Below, piece by piece: positions 6,001-6,087 of a stretch of DNA of 6,087 nt; the first letter of the stretch is position 1, and each line of letters opens with the position of its first letter. A program made the position numbers and the translations under genes. This DNA comes from an uncultured Desulfovibrio sp. (lineage in GTDB: Bacteria; Desulfobacterota; Desulfovibrionia; Desulfovibrionales; Desulfovibrionaceae). The notes under the pieces were generated by a model. That model was not told the origin of the DNA and did not search any database. It worked only from the letters and a program-made list of their open reading frames with translations. The stretch lies in NCBI GenBank assembly GCA_947176055.1, contig CAMWPE010000153.1, forward strand, positions 1-6,087, written 5' to 3'.

Positions 6001-6019
6001 ATGCAAGTTATATGCCGTA
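6001..6019 (-). promoter_or_regulatory. Putative sigma-54 (RpoN) promoter upstream of flgG
   Basis: On the minus strand the segment ACGGCATATAACTTGCAT has GG at 6016-6015 and GC at 6004-6003 with exactly 10 bases between them. This is the invariant GG-N10-GC spacing of sigma-54 promoters, and the -12 element TTGCA is perfect. The -24 element, CGGCA, departs from TGGCA at one base. The predicted start near 5991 gives a leader of about 55 nt before flgG. Sigma-54 control of rod and hook genes is well known in many polar-flagellated bacteria. No enhancer site for an activator could be identified in the short upstream sequence. Confidence 0.6.
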
Positions 6020-6061
6020 CTGCTAGCCAACGCGTTTGCCGACTTTGTCATTAGCGGCGCG

Positions 6062-6087
6062 GTCGGGGGGGTGCGGGGGTTGCAGGG
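6062..6087 (+). other. G-rich tract at the right window edge, possible G-quadruplex
   Basis: The plus strand contains a run of seven G, then five, then three, separated by TGC and TTGCA. A G-quadruplex is possible if the seven-G run supplies two of the four tracts. It lies upstream of the flgG promoter. No gene is recognisable in it; the minus strand is a Pro-coding C-rich repeat-like stretch open in one frame to a TAG at 6025-6023. Being at the window edge, it may also be a low-quality contig end. Confidence 0.35.

Noticed and set aside
1..6087. CRISPR arrays, tRNA genes, insertion sequences, toxin-antitoxin or defence genes
   Set aside because: I saw no direct-repeat array, cloverleaf, transposase motif or small paired ORFs; all substantial coding sequence except one gene belongs to recognised housekeeping or flagellar families.

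Overview
The window is an ordinary chromosomal stretch from a flagellated Gram-negative bacterium. It most resembles Desulfovibrio or a close relative in the Desulfobacterota. That placement rests on the remembered look of three protein families: the MiaB N-terminus reads FHIITFGCQMN, RuvA reads FGFATWEERN...VLISISKVG, and RuvB reads NIRPRSLEEFVGQ...YGNPGLGKTTLAQIMASELGVNLVCTSGPV. It is also supported by the flgG-flgA-flgH gene order and by a sigma-54-type promoter upstream of flgG. No database search was possible, so the lineage is an inference. No tRNA, rRNA, CRISPR array, insertion sequence or prophage gene is visible.

Left end, minus strand (1-319): the N-terminal third or so of miaB, a radical-SAM tRNA methylthiotransferase, cut by the window edge. 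It is followed by a GC-rich spacer of about 340 bp (about 338-678) that holds several short hairpins but no convincing gene. The miaB frame stays open backwards through this spacer to 604.

Left-centre, plus strand (679-2940): a sigma-70-like promoter leads into a three-gene run. The first gene encodes an unrecognised 185-aa protein with a C-terminal Cys-x2-Cys-x5-Cys cluster. It is followed by ruvA and ruvB, the Holliday-junction branch-migration machine. ruvA and ruvB overlap by one base (TAATG). ruvC, often found next to ruvAB, is absent from the window, and the unknown gene sits just before ruvA.

Centre (2941-3055): the ruvB transcript and the flagellar transcript converge on a strong bidirectional terminator.

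Right half, minus strand (6019 down to 3056): a sigma-54-like promoter, then flgG (distal rod), flgA (P-ring chaperone) and flgH (L-ring lipoprotein). All act in assembling the outer part of the flagellar basal body. Two stem-loops, one resembling a rho-independent terminator, lie between flgG and flgA and end right at the flgA ribosome-binding region. The cluster stops after flgH: flgI (the P-ring subunit that FlgA chaperones) and flgJ, which commonly follow, are not here.

No clear undescribed multi-gene system is visible. The best leads are the unknown Cys-rich partner of ruvAB and the possible attenuator in front of flgA.
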